Positions 9,021-17,880 of a stretch of 64,000 nucleotides of DNA are shown here, piece by piece (position 1 is the stretch's first letter; every line of letters begins with the position of its first letter). The stretch is from Rhizobium sp. BK650 (GTDB lineage: Bacteria; Pseudomonadota; Alphaproteobacteria; Rhizobiales; Rhizobiaceae). The stretch spans positions 1-64,000 of the forward strand of contig NZ_JACIBK010000008.1 in NCBI RefSeq assembly GCF_014195325.1, written 5' to 3'. The notes beneath the pieces are model-generated. The model worked only from the letters and a program-made list of their open reading frames with translations. It did no database searches and had not been told where the DNA came from. Position numbers and translations under genes: made by a program.

Positions 9021-9697
9021 GCATTTGCCTCCAGCATGCCGCCATAACGCGCGAAGCGGCGCTCCAGGCGCACCTGCAGCTGCGAGAGAATGGAGCTCAG
9101 GACGAGATAGATGAGGGCCGCTTCGATATACAGGATCAGCGGCTCATAGGTGGTGGCGACGATGCGCTGCGCGGCCTGGAAGAGCTCAGGCACTGTGATG
9201 GCGGCTGCAAGCGAAGTGTCCTTGACCAGCGAGATGAAGGTGTTCGACAGCGGCGGCACGGCGACGCGAGCGGCCTGCGGCAGAATAGTGCGGCTCATGG
9301 CTTGGCGCCAGCTCATGCCGATCGAATAGGCCGCTTCCCATTGGCCCTTCGGTACCGAAGAGATGACGGCGCGAATGATCTCAGAACTGTAGGCACCGAT
9401 ATTCAGCGTGAAGCCGATCAAGGCGGCCGGAAAGGCGTCGAGCAGAATGCCGATGCTCGGCAAGCCATAGAAGATGACGAAGAGCTGGACGAGCAGTGGC
9501 GTGCCGCGGATGACCCAGACATAGAAGCGGGCACTGGCTGCGACGGGCGCCGGACCGAAGAGGCGGGCAATCGCGGTGATCAAACCTAGGATCAGACCGA
9601 AAGCGAAGGAAAGCAATGTCAAGGGGATAGTGAAGATCAGCCCCGCCCAGAGGAGCGAGGGGAGCGATTCCGCCATCAGTTGGAGCCAGTGCGGCAA
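9017..9697 (-). CDS. Polar amino acid ABC importer, permease subunit
   Basis: This 226-residue inner-membrane permease of the HisM/GlnP type has about five hydrophobic segments. The EAA loop that docks the ATPase reads EAAYSIGMSWRQAMSRTILP. One permease gene in the operon implies a homodimeric channel. It lies 103 bases downstream of the binding-protein gene, with a strong stem-loop in between, and overlaps the ATPase gene. Confidence 0.92.
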   Translation of the reverse strand: MPHWLQLMAESLPSLLWAGLIFTIPLTLLSFAFGLILGLITAIARLFGPAPVAASARFYVWVIRGTPLLVQLFVIFYGLPSIGILLDAFPAALIGFTLNIGAYSSEIIRAVISSVPKGQWEAAYSIGMSWRQAMSRTILPQAARVAVPPLSNTFISLVKDTSLAAAITVPELFQAAQRIVATTYEPLILYIEAALIYLVLSSILSQLQVRLERRFARYGGMLEANA

Positions 9698-9705
9698 GGG
9701 CTTGT

Positions 9706-9744
9706 CCTCAAGAAAAGAGGCGTCCGGCGAGGGTCGCCGGACGC
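9706..9744 (-). terminator. Intercistronic terminator or RNA-stabilising hairpin in the importer operon
   Basis: A perfect 11-bp stem, GCGTCCGGCGA (9720-9730) with TCGCCGGACGC (9734-9744), has a GGG loop. On the minus strand it is followed by CTCTTTTCTT. It lies after the binding-protein gene and before the permease gene. Such hairpins commonly make the binding protein more abundant than the membrane parts. Confidence 0.7.
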
Positions 9745-9800
9745 TTTCTCATGCAGCTATAAAGGATATGGCTGCGGCGCGAAACCGCCGGATTCGGGGC

Positions 9801-10574
9801 CTACTTCGAAACGTCCTGACCGAAATACTTGTCGGCAATCTTCTTGTAGGTGCCGTCGGCCTTGATCTCGGCGAGCGCCTTGTTGATCGCTGCGAGCAGT
9901 TCCGGTTCGCCCTTGCGGATGATGATGCCGGAGTAATCGGCATTTTCCTGCTGGGCGACGATCTTCACCGGTGCGTCCGGCTTGTGCTTCTTGAAGTCGA
10001 GGAAGGAAAGGCTGTCGTTGATCGTAGCGTCTGCGCGCTTCGTCAGCACGAGCTGGATCGACTGGTCGAAGCCGTCAGTGCCGACGAGTTCAGCGCCGGC
10101 TTCCGTAGCGATCTTGCCGAAGTTGCTGGTCAACGACTGAGCGGACTTTTTGCCCTTGAGATCGGTGAAGGACTTGATGCTGTCGTCTCCGTCGCGGACG
10201 ATCAGAACAGCCTTGGAGGCGATATAGGGTTCGGAGAAGTCGTACTTCTGCTTGCGCGCATCAGTGATGCCGACCTGATTGATGACAGTATCGTAGCGGT
10301 TGGCGTCGAGGCCGGCAATCAGGCCGTCCCACTTGCCTTCGACGAACTGAGCCTTCACGCCGAGCTTGGCGGCGACGGCTTCACCGATCTCGACGTCGAA
10401 GCCGACGAGCTTGCCGCTCTCGTCATGATAGGTGAACGGCGCGTAGGTGCCTTCCGTGCCGATCTTGAAGACACCTGCAGACTTGATGGCGTTAAGGTTT
10501 TCGCCGGCATGGGCGGGCAGAAGGGCTGCAGCCTGAATGAGTGCAGCGGCGGCCACGGTTTTCAACCAGTTCAT
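9801..10574 (-). CDS. Periplasmic amino acid-binding protein (cystine-like family)
   Basis: The start at 10574 is chosen for the GGAAAG upstream and because it begins a clear signal peptide (MNWLKTVAAAALIQAAALLP, cleavage after AHA). The protein is 257 residues long. The mature part is a type II (SBP_bac_3) binding protein with GTEGTYAPFTYHDESGKLVG and WDGLIAGLDANRYD. The latter, with VINQVGITDARKQKYDFS, resembles the cystine-binding proteins FliY/TcyJ more than glutamine or arginine binders, so cystine or a related sulfur amino acid is a reasonable guess. It is the first gene of the importer operon; the 154 bases upstream should contain the promoter. Confidence 0.88.
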   Translation of the reverse strand: MNWLKTVAAAALIQAAALLPAHAGENLNAIKSAGVFKIGTEGTYAPFTYHDESGKLVGFDVEIGEAVAAKLGVKAQFVEGKWDGLIAGLDANRYDTVINQVGITDARKQKYDFSEPYIASKAVLIVRDGDDSIKSFTDLKGKKSAQSLTSNFGKIATEAGAELVGTDGFDQSIQLVLTKRADATINDSLSFLDFKKHKPDAPVKIVAQQENADYSGIIIRKGEPELLAAINKALAEIKADGTYKKIADKYFGQDVSK

Positions 10575-10728
10575 TGTTCTTTCCATCCTTGGGAAGAGTG
10601 TGCTCGGATGAGCGATACATCGCAGAAAATTGCGGCAACGGGAGCGTAGAAAACTGCAAATAAAAGCGGCAACTGCGAATATTTTTCTCAAGCCGCCGTT
10701 CCAGCCATGAATCCGGTTGAAACCGGTA

Positions 10729-11598
10729 TCAGGCCGCGGCGCGACGGCGCAGTCTTTCGCTGGCGATGATGATGAAGCCGGCCCCAAGGATCATGACGGC
10801 GCCGACGACAACATTAGGCGTCGGGATGTCGGCCCAGATCAGATAGCCGAGGACGAAGGCCCAGACGAGCGATGTATATTCGAAAGGTGCAAGCACCGAG
10901 ACCGGCGCCTGACGCATGCCTTCAAAAAGCGCAAACTGAGCACAGCCAGCGACGACACCGGTGCCGACGAGCAGGCCGAATTGCGTCAAGGTTGGAGTGT
11001 GCCAGCTATAAATGACGGCGATGCCCGTCATGACGAGGAAGAAGACGTTGGAGACGGCAAGCTGAATGATGGTCTTCTCATGCAGCGAGGTCTTGCGCAG
11101 CAGCACCATGGCGGAGGCCCAGAGCACGGCTGCCTGCAGCGCCAGGTAGACCGACCAGGAGATCGTCAGTCCGACGGGATTGCAGGCGATGAGCACACCG
11201 ATGAAGCCGATGCCGACGGCGAGCCAGCGTGCGGGAGTGACTTCTTCCCGGAGGATGAACCAGGCAAGCACAGTGCCGACGACAGGGGCGGCGTAATAGA
11301 GCGTGGTCACTTCGGCGAGCTGCAGGTGGCTTGCGGCGGTATAATAGGAAAGCCAGGCGCAGAGCAGAAGGATGCTCCGGGCGATCATTGGCTTGATGAT
11401 CGGCGAAGTGAGCGTCTCATGGACGAGTTTGCCGCGACCATAAGCGAGGCAGCCGCCGAGGATAGTGAGGCTGCGGAAAAACAGGATCTGCCAGACGGGG
11501 ATCGCCGACGTCAAAACCTTGACGATGGCGTCATGAAAGGTGAACGCCATATAGGCTGATGTCGTGAGCACGATGCCCAAGCTGACGGAGTTTTTCAC
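10729..11598 (-). CDS. EamA/DMT-family transporter
   Basis: This is an inner-membrane protein of about 289 residues with ten hydrophobic segments arranged as two EamA repeats of five helices, a family that mostly exports metabolites. The GTG at 11598 begins at the first helix; the frame is open back to a TTG at 11676, which would add a hydrophilic 26-residue leader with no obvious ribosome site, so the start is uncertain. The second repeat contains APFEYTSLVWAFVLGYLIW, a typical EamA sequence. The C-terminus is Arg-rich. It is transcribed divergently from the DeoR-type gene. The substrate is unknown. Confidence 0.8.
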   Translation of the reverse strand: MKNSVSLGIVLTTSAYMAFTFHDAIVKVLTSAIPVWQILFFRSLTILGGCLAYGRGKLVHETLTSPIIKPMIARSILLLCAWLSYYTAASHLQLAEVTTLYYAAPVVGTVLAWFILREEVTPARWLAVGIGFIGVLIACNPVGLTISWSVYLALQAAVLWASAMVLLRKTSLHEKTIIQLAVSNVFFLVMTGIAVIYSWHTPTLTQFGLLVGTGVVAGCAQFALFEGMRQAPVSVLAPFEYTSLVWAFVLGYLIWADIPTPNVVVGAVMILGAGFIIIASERLRRRAAA

Positions 11599-11734
11599 GG
11601 GAATGCACCAGAGGCGGGATATGCCAACAGGAATAGAGAATGCCTGATCGATATTCGTGCCCTCACAACCGGTCAATAGGCGAGATTTTGGCCCTGGCAG
11701 TAGAGCTTTGTCTCAAAGCGTCAGAAAACGTGCA

Positions 11735-11757
11735 ATCGTGCACATTGCCTGCACGAT
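11735..11757. promoter_or_regulatory. Inverted repeat upstream of the DeoR-type gene
   Basis: ATCGTGCA (11735-11742) and TGCACGAT (11750-11757) form a perfect 8-bp inverted repeat with a 7-base spacer in the divergent region between the EamA and DeoR-type genes. It is a candidate operator for either gene. Confidence 0.45.
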
Positions 11758-11765
11758 CATCAGCG

Positions 11766-11808
11766 TTTATACCTGATTTGAGATTCTGAAAGATTAATTC
11801 GGTATAAA
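11766..11808. promoter_or_regulatory. Widely spaced inverted repeat abutting the DeoR start codon
   Basis: TTTATACC (11766-11773) and GGTATAAA (11801-11808) are perfect inverted copies; the second ends one base before the ATG at 11810. DeoR-family repressors often bind separated half-sites and loop DNA, so autoregulation is likely. The TATAAA in the right copy leaves no room for a ribosome site, so translation may be leaderless or weak. Confidence 0.5.
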
Positions 11809-11809
11809 C

Positions 11810-12586
11810 ATGCAAGATTTCCTGCTGCGTGAACGTCAGACCGTCATTTCCGAGCGGCTCAAGACGCATGGCCGCGTCCTGGCCGCGGAACTGGCAATGG
11901 AATTCGGGGTCTCGGAAGACACGGTGCGGCGTGACTTGCGCGAGATGGCCGCAGCGGGCCTTTGCGAGCGTGTCTATGGCGGGGCGTTGCCCGTTTCGCC
12001 GGCGCGCGGGAGCCTGAGCCAGCGGATGGGCTTTGCCGCTGACCGAAAGCAGGCTCTGGCACGCGCGGCGGCGCGCGAAATCGCCGCCGGCGCGACGGTT
12101 TTCTTCGATGCAGGCAGCACCAATCTGGCCATTGCAAATGCCTTGCCGGCTGATCTCGCGCTAACAGCCGCGACCAATGCGCCGGCGATTGCTGCGGCGC
12201 TGATCGAAAAACCCGAAGTCAACGTCATCCTGATCGGCGGTCTGGTCGATCGCCAGACTGGCGGCTCGCTCGGTGCGAAGGCTCTGCGCGATATGGAGCA
12301 GCTCTCGCCCGACCTCTGCATTCTCGGCGCCTGCGGTGTCGATCTCGAGGCGGGGCTGACGACCTTCGGTTTTGAGGATGCGGAGTTCAAGCGGTTCGCC
12401 ACATCCAGGAGCAAGCGGATCATGGTGGCGGCCACATCGGAGAAATTCGGTACAGCCGCGCCACATAGCGTTTTGCCGGTCGCGCATTGCGAATGTCTTG
12501 TCGTGGAGCACAACGCGGACGTTGCAATGCTCGGGGAATACCGTGCACGCGGGTGCCGGACGATCATTGCGGACAAGACGGCCTGA
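11810..12586 (+). CDS. DeoR-family transcriptional regulator
   Basis: The protein has 258 residues. The N-terminal DeoR HTH (residues 1-57) includes LAMEFGVSEDTVRRDLREM, then the usual YGGALP hinge. The C-terminal DeoRC domain resembles ribose-5-phosphate isomerase, with FFDAGSTNLAIA and the LIGGLVDRQTGGSLG phosphosugar-binding loop. Members repress sugar or nucleoside catabolism genes and are released by a sugar phosphate. The only gene behind it is an MFS transporter 61 bases downstream, a likely partner. Inverted repeats directly upstream suggest self-regulation. Confidence 0.9.
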   Translation: MQDFLLRERQTVISERLKTHGRVLAAELAMEFGVSEDTVRRDLREMAAAGLCERVYGGALPVSPARGSLSQRMGFAADRKQALARAAAREIAAGATVFFDAGSTNLAIANALPADLALTAATNAPAIAAALIEKPEVNVILIGGLVDRQTGGSLGAKALRDMEQLSPDLCILGACGVDLEAGLTTFGFEDAEFKRFATSRSKRIMVAATSEKFGTAAPHSVLPVAHCECLVVEHNADVAMLGEYRARGCRTIIADKTA

Positions 12587-12647
12587 AGCCGCTCCGCCTG
12601 TTATGGGGATCAGGTAGGCAAGCCTGATTGAGAGGAAAGACAAGGAA

Positions 12648-13841
12648 ATGGACACGAATGTGAATGTGGCTCGGGGAGCACGGAGCGGTTTCATCACCAG
12701 AAGCAGGGCAGCGGTCTCGCTGCTCTTTCTCATGAACGGTTTCGTCGTCGGCTGCTGGGCTCCGAAGATTCCCGACTTTGCCGAGCGGCTGGCGCTGACC
12801 AAGTTCGAGCTCGGGCTGATGATCCTCGTCTTCGGGGTCGGTTCGCTCGTCATGATGCCGGTTATCGGCACGCAGATCGCCAAGCATGGCTCACGCGTTG
12901 TCGTGCGGGCGCTCGCCGTCTGTTTGCTGCCAATGCTTCTGGTGCTGACCCTTGCTCCCAATGTCATCACAGGGGCCATCTCGCTCTTTCTGTTCGGCGG
13001 CTTCATCGGCGCGATGGACGTGGCAATGAACGCCAATGCCGTGGCGGTGGAAAAATCCATGCGCCGCGCGATCATGTCATCCTGCCATGCTTTCTGGAGC
13101 CTTGGCGGGTTGATCGGCTCTGGCCTTGGCGGCCTGGCGATCTCGAAGCTCGGCATTCTCGGCCATGCGGAACTGGCAACCGTGCTGGCCGCCATCTTCC
13201 TTGCCGCTGCCTGGCCGATGGTACTGGCCGATCCGCCGCATCCCGATACCAAGAAGGAGAAGACGAAGCTGCCGATGGTGCCGCTGCCATGGTTGCTCGG
13301 TTTGATGGCGCTGTTGTGCATGGTGCCGGAGGGTGCGATTCTCGACTGGGGTGCGCTTTACCTCAGGCAGGAAATGGGCGCATCGGTCGCTCTCTCGGGC
13401 CTCGGCTTTGCTGCCTTCTCGGCGGCGATGGCGACCATGCGCTTTGCCGGCGATCTCGTCCGCGATCGTCTCGGTGGGGTCAAGACGCTGCGCATCTGCA
13501 CGCTGTTTGCCATCGTGGGTTTGCTGCTTACAAGCCTTGCGCCGGATGCCGAAATCGCTGTCCTCGGCTTCGCGCTATGCGGTATCGGTATTTCAAACAT
13601 GGTGCCGATCGCTTTTTCGGCGGCGGGCAATATCCCCGGCCTGAAGCCCGGCATCGGCATTTCCGTCGTCACGAGCATCGGCTATTCCGGCATGCTGGTT
13701 GCGCCATCTGTCATCGGCTTTGTAGCCGAGCATGTCGGCTTTGCAGTCGTCTTCATGGCGTTGCCGGTGCTGCTACTCGTGGTCCTCGCATTCTCCAGGC
13801 TTGCACAATATGCCGATGGAGTCTCGGGAGCTGGTCACTGA
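12648..13841 (+). CDS. MFS transporter
   Basis: This 397-residue major facilitator protein has about twelve hydrophobic segments. The first helix is followed by NGFVVGCWAPKIPDFAERL, and a loop at about 245-260 carries LRQEMGASVALSGLGFAAF, features of the sugar-transporter-like MFS subgroup (YbjJ type). It follows the DeoR-type gene at 61 bases on the same strand and may be its target. AGGAAAGACAAGG before the ATG supplies a ribosome site. The substrate is not determined; import or efflux of a sugar-like compound is an inference from the regulator only. Confidence 0.85.
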   Translation: MDTNVNVARGARSGFITRSRAAVSLLFLMNGFVVGCWAPKIPDFAERLALTKFELGLMILVFGVGSLVMMPVIGTQIAKHGSRVVVRALAVCLLPMLLVLTLAPNVITGAISLFLFGGFIGAMDVAMNANAVAVEKSMRRAIMSSCHAFWSLGGLIGSGLGGLAISKLGILGHAELATVLAAIFLAAAWPMVLADPPHPDTKKEKTKLPMVPLPWLLGLMALLCMVPEGAILDWGALYLRQEMGASVALSGLGFAAFSAAMATMRFAGDLVRDRLGGVKTLRICTLFAIVGLLLTSLAPDAEIAVLGFALCGIGISNMVPIAFSAAGNIPGLKPGIGISVVTSIGYSGMLVAPSVIGFVAEHVGFAVVFMALPVLLLVVLAFSRLAQYADGVSGAGH

Positions 13842-13936
13842 GCCGCTTCCAAACAAAAGTGATATACGGGGCGGTTGACAAGCCTGCGGGCTTGATCCAC
13901 CTGAAAGGCTCTGTTTTCCGGGTGTAAGAGCTCTTC

Positions 13937-15184
13937 ATGTCTGCTTTCGATTTCGATCCGAAACCGCGCCGCGCTTCCGTTGCTGTCGATGTCGGCGGCG
14001 TCATCGTCGGTGGTGGCGCGCCGGTCGTCGTGCAATCCATGACCAACACCGATACGGCGGACGTGGATTCCACCGTCGCCCAGGTTGCAGCACTCCATCG
14101 CGCCGGTTCCGAGCTTGTCCGCATTACCGTCGACCGCGACGAGAGCGCGGCTGCGGTGCCTAAGATCCGCGAGCGCCTGCTGCGGCTCGGCATGGACGTG
14201 CCTCTGATCGGCGATTTCCATTATATCGGCCACAAGCTGCTCGCCGATCACCCGGCCTGTGCCGAGGCTCTCGCCAAGTACCGCATCAATCCGGGCAATG
14301 TTGGCTTTAAGGATAAGAAGGACAAGCAGTTCGCCGAAATCATAGAGATGGCGATCCGCTACGACAAGCCGGTTCGCATCGGCGTCAATTGGGGTTCGCT
14401 CGACCAGGAACTGCTGACGCAGCTGATGGACAAAAACCAGGCCGAGGGCTCGCCGCTTTCGGCCCGACAGGTGACGCGCGAGGCGATCGTGCAGTCGGCC
14501 CTGCTGTCGGCACAGCTCGCCGAAGAGATCGGCCTGCCGCGCAACCGCATCATCCTGTCGGCCAAGGTCAGCCAGGTTCAGGATCTGGTTGCCGTCAATT
14601 CGATGCTCGCCGAACGTTCCAACCACGCGCTGCATCTCGGCCTGACCGAAGCCGGGATGGGCACGAAGGGCATCGTCGCCTCCTCCGCCGCCATGGGCTA
14701 TGTGCTGCAGAACGGCATCGGCGATACGATCCGCATTTCGCTGACACCGGAGCCGGGCGGCGACCGTACCCGTGAGGTGCAGGTAGCGCAGGAGCTGCTG
14801 CAGGTCATGGGCTTCCGTCAGTTCATACCCGTCGTTGCGGCCTGTCCCGGCTGCGGCCGCACGACCTCGACAGTGTTTCAGGAACTTGCGCAGAGCATCC
14901 AGAACGACATCCGCAAGAACATGCCGGTCTGGCGTGAAAAATATCCAGGCGTGGAAGCGCTCAACGTCGCGGTCATGGGCTGCATCGTCAACGGACCGGG
15001 CGAGAGCAAGCATGCCGATATCGGCATTTCCCTCCCCGGCACCGGCGAGACGCCGGCTGCTCCCGTCTTCATCGACGGTAAGAAGGCTTTGACGCTGCGC
15101 GGCCCGAATATCGCATCGGATTTCGAGGCGCTCGTCATAGACTATATCGAGAAGCGTTTTGGCCAGAAGACAGCGGCGGAGTGA
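13937..15184 (+). CDS. ispG: 4-hydroxy-3-methylbut-2-enyl diphosphate synthase IspG
   Basis: This 415-residue enzyme of the MEP isoprenoid pathway reduces methylerythritol cyclodiphosphate to HMBPP with a [4Fe-4S] cluster. The N-terminal TIM barrel has VVQSMTNTDTADVDST. The C-terminal reductase part carries the cluster ligands in ACPGCGRTTSTVFQE (two cysteines) and VMGCIVNGPGESKHADIG (third cysteine and the ligand glutamate). The long insert of the plant or Thermus forms is absent, as expected for a bacterial two-domain IspG. It is convergent with a short-chain prenyl synthase gene 57 bases away. Confidence 0.96.
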   Translation: MSAFDFDPKPRRASVAVDVGGVIVGGGAPVVVQSMTNTDTADVDSTVAQVAALHRAGSELVRITVDRDESAAAVPKIRERLLRLGMDVPLIGDFHYIGHKLLADHPACAEALAKYRINPGNVGFKDKKDKQFAEIIEMAIRYDKPVRIGVNWGSLDQELLTQLMDKNQAEGSPLSARQVTREAIVQSALLSAQLAEEIGLPRNRIILSAKVSQVQDLVAVNSMLAERSNHALHLGLTEAGMGTKGIVASSAAMGYVLQNGIGDTIRISLTPEPGGDRTREVQVAQELLQVMGFRQFIPVVAACPGCGRTTSTVFQELAQSIQNDIRKNMPVWREKYPGVEALNVAVMGCIVNGPGESKHADIGISLPGTGETPAAPVFIDGKKALTLRGPNIASDFEALVIDYIEKRFGQKTAAE

Positions 15185-15241
15185 TCATCCAGCTTTTCGA
15201 TGATTGATACGGTGGGCTGGAAGCGCCGCCCTTCGGCTATG

Positions 15242-16156
15242 TCAGCTCTTGCGCTCTGCGACGAAGCGGGCCGCGGCTTTCAGCACCGCAGCGCCCTCGC
15301 CATAGGGCCCAAGCAGGTCTTCCGCGTCTTCGACATGCTGGCGCAGTTGTTTCTCCGCCCAATCCATCCCGTGAAGCGCTACGAGCGTTCCCTTGCCGCG
15401 GGCGGTGTCCTTGCCGGTCGCCTTGCCCATCGTCTCGATATCGGAGGTCAAGTCGAGGATATCGTCGGCAAGCTGAAAGGCGAGGCCGATCTTCTCGCCG
15501 AAGCGTCGAAAGCGCTGCCGGTCTTGCGAGGAAGCACCCGCGATGATGGCGCCGGCCTCGCAAGCGAAGCGAATGAGGGCGCCGGTTTTCATTGCCTGCA
15601 GCCGGATGATGCCGGCCTCATCCGGCGCCTGTTTCTCCGCCGCGAGATCGAGCGCTTGGCCGCCCGCCATGCCGCCGAGGCCCGCGGCCCGGGCAAGTGC
15701 CAGAACGAGTTCTGTCTTGCTGCGGTCAGGCAGATCGGTTTCCGGAGCGGCGATGATATCGAAGGCATAGGTCAGCAGGCTGTCGCCGGCCAGAATGGCG
15801 GTCGCCTCGTCGAATTTGATGTGTACGGTCGGCTTGCCGCGGCGCAGGTCGTCATCATCCATAGCGGGCAGATCGTCGTGAACGAGCGAATAGCAGTGGA
15901 TACATTCAAGCGCCGCACCGACGCGCAAAGCCGCCTGCCGGTTGCCGCCGAGAAGCGTGGCAACCTCTACGACTAGGAACGGGCGCAGACGCTTGCCGCC
16001 ATTGAGGACGGCGTAGTGCATGGCGTTGCGCAAGAGGTCGGGGCGGGCGATCTCGTCGGACAGAACGGCGGGAGAGAGCAGCACATCGAGCAGCGCCTCG
16101 ATCTCGGCGGCACCGCTTTTCAACCGTGTCTCGAATGTTTCCCGTTTCGCGTCCAT
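15242..16156 (-). CDS. Short-chain prenyl diphosphate synthase (farnesyl/geranylgeranyl type)
   Basis: The protein has 304 residues from ATG 16156; an in-frame upstream start at 16192 would add 12 residues lacking family similarity. Both aspartate-rich motifs are present: the first, HDDLPAMDDDDLRRGKPT, with the two-residue insert of bacterial IspA enzymes, and the second, QLADDILDLTSD. The active site lysine/arginine motif is GGKRLRP near 45. It condenses IPP with DMAPP/GPP to supply precursors of undecaprenyl lipid, quinones and hopanoids. Chain length cannot be fixed from sequence alone. The gene converges with ispG. Confidence 0.88.
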   Translation of the reverse strand: MDAKRETFETRLKSGAAEIEALLDVLLSPAVLSDEIARPDLLRNAMHYAVLNGGKRLRPFLVVEVATLLGGNRQAALRVGAALECIHCYSLVHDDLPAMDDDDLRRGKPTVHIKFDEATAILAGDSLLTYAFDIIAAPETDLPDRSKTELVLALARAAGLGGMAGGQALDLAAEKQAPDEAGIIRLQAMKTGALIRFACEAGAIIAGASSQDRQRFRRFGEKIGLAFQLADDILDLTSDIETMGKATGKDTARGKGTLVALHGMDWAEKQLRQHVEDAEDLLGPYGEGAAVLKAAARFVAERKS

Positions 16157-16290
16157 GCGCGCTCTTTGGCACGGGGGAACCGCTGCTGGCAACGGAATTG
16201 TCGATCACAGTGCCGAGATTTCCGCTGCAGTCTGGCAATACGGGTTATCAGGCGGTATGACAGCGAAGAGGGCGAAAACGGACTGGGACA

Positions 16291-17049
16291 TTGAATATAG
16301 CGCCGGAGACAGTGGATATAGCGTCGGAGACAGTGGAGAGCGCCGAGGCGCCGGCTCGCCGGCGCTGGTTTGGAGACCGCCGGGTGCTGAAGCGCATTGT
16401 TCTTGCCGTGCTGGTCCTGCTGCTTTTGCCTTATGTCCTGATCTTCCTCTATCTACTGCCCTTTATTCATCCGCTTTCGACGCTGATGTTGCGCGACCTT
16501 GTGCTTCTGCGCGGCTATGACCGGCGGTGGGTGTCGATCGACGACATCGCGCCCGTTCTGGTGCAGTCGGTGATGATGTCGGAAGACGGACAATATTGTT
16601 TCCACGGCGGCGTCGACTGGGACGAAATGCGCATGCTCATCGAAGGCACGCTCAAGGGCCAGGAGACGCGCGGCGGCAGCACGATCCCGATGCAGACGGC
16701 GAAGAACCTCTTCCTCTGGAACAGCCGCTCCTTCATCCGCAAGGGATTGGAACTGCCACTGGCGGTCGGCTCCGATTTCGTCTGGTCCAAGCGGCGGCTG
16801 ATGGAGATCTATCTCAATATCGCCGAATGGGGGCCGGGCATCTACGGTATCGAGGCAGCGGCACAGCATCACTTCAAGGTGCCTGCTTCGAGGCTAACGC
16901 GCCGGCAGGCATCGTTGCTCGCGGTTTCTCTGCCAAACCCGATCGACCGCAATGCCGGAAAACCCGGGCGAGGGCTGCGCAGGCTCGCGGCGATCATCGA
17001 GCGGCGAGCGCAGGGTTCGGGCGATTACATCAAGTGTATCTATGATTGA
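16291..17049 (+). CDS. mtgA: Monofunctional peptidoglycan transglycosylase MtgA
   Basis: This GT51 glycosyltransferase polymerises lipid II without a transpeptidase domain. The protein is 252 residues from TTG 16291. One membrane anchor (about 36-60) precedes the GT51 domain with MSEDGQYCFHGGVDWD (catalytic glutamate), RGGSTIPMQTAKNL and RRLMEIYLNIAEWGPGIYG. The start is uncertain: the first 45 bases contain a 21-base tandem duplication (16294-16314 and 16315-16335, 19 of 21 identical) that supplies extra GTG codons at 16312 and 16333, giving the peptide repeat IAPETVD/IASETVE before the anchor. The domain itself is complete. Confidence 0.92.
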   Translation: MNIAPETVDIASETVESAEAPARRRWFGDRRVLKRIVLAVLVLLLLPYVLIFLYLLPFIHPLSTLMLRDLVLLRGYDRRWVSIDDIAPVLVQSVMMSEDGQYCFHGGVDWDEMRMLIEGTLKGQETRGGSTIPMQTAKNLFLWNSRSFIRKGLELPLAVGSDFVWSKRRLMEIYLNIAEWGPGIYGIEAAAQHHFKVPASRLTRRQASLLAVSLPNPIDRNAGKPGRGLRRLAAIIERRAQGSGDYIKCIYD

Positions 17050-17145
17050 CATCAGAACTTGTCGTTGGAGGCGGCAAGCGTCATCTGACATTCTTGGTTT
17101 TGCCATATGGGCTGGTGCATCAGCAACCAAAGCCCCGAGTCGCAC

Positions 17146-17868
17146 ATGACATCTATGACGCTTTCGCCCGAGCTTCTCCACTATTCGAAGACCCACAATT
17201 CCGCTCCGCCAGCGCATCTCGGTTCCCGCTACCGCAATCTCGGGGGCTTTCTGCCGGAGCAGGGCAACACGATTGTCTGCCATCCCCCAAGGAGATCACA
17301 AACGCTGCAAGTGCTGATCGAAGCGCGTGAGAAATATCTGGCTATGCCTGAGGCAGCGCAATTCGTCTTTACGCCGATCACCAGCCTCCACATGACGCTT
17401 TTCGAAGGCGTGATAGACACCGGCCGTAAGAAAAACCACTGGCCCGATGATATTCCACTCGATGCGCCGATCGACGACATGACCGAGCTCATGGCGGCGA
17501 GGCTCGAAGGTTTCACGATGTCCGATCCCTTCAAGGTGGCAATTGTAGAGGCCCGTCCATCCGGCCTGCTTATCGAGGGGGCGACCGAGGGCGACCGCAA
17601 GGTGATGCGCGCCTGGCGCGACGCATTCGCAGGTCTCCTGGGTTATCGTCAGCCCAACCATGAGAACTACAAGTTCCACATGACCTTTGCCTATCCCGTC
17701 GAGCGGCTGGAAGACGAGGCGCTACCGCGCTGGCAGGCTATGCTCGACGAGGTGACCGAGTATATCCGCAGCAGGGCGCCTGTGCTGGAACTCAATCCGC
17801 CGGCCTTCTGCGTGTTCGAAGACATGAACCATTTCCACGAACTACTGATCTTCGATTTTGAACCCTGA
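17146..17868 (+). CDS. DUF1868 protein (2H phosphoesterase-like fold)
   Basis: The protein has 240 residues from ATG 17146; another start at 17107 is in frame but neither has a strong ribosome site. DUF1868 proteins are distant members of the 2',5' RNA ligase/2H phosphodiesterase fold. Two histidine motifs are visible: SLHMTLFEGVID in the first half and FHMTFAYPVE in the second, matching the HxT/S pairs of that fold. The in vivo substrate is unknown. The gene ends 12 bases before the GST gene, so the two probably share a transcript. Confidence 0.75.
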   Translation: MTSMTLSPELLHYSKTHNSAPPAHLGSRYRNLGGFLPEQGNTIVCHPPRRSQTLQVLIEAREKYLAMPEAAQFVFTPITSLHMTLFEGVIDTGRKKNHWPDDIPLDAPIDDMTELMAARLEGFTMSDPFKVAIVEARPSGLLIEGATEGDRKVMRAWRDAFAGLLGYRQPNHENYKFHMTFAYPVERLEDEALPRWQAMLDEVTEYIRSRAPVLELNPPAFCVFEDMNHFHELLIFDFEP

Positions 17869-17880
17869 CAGGAAAACACC

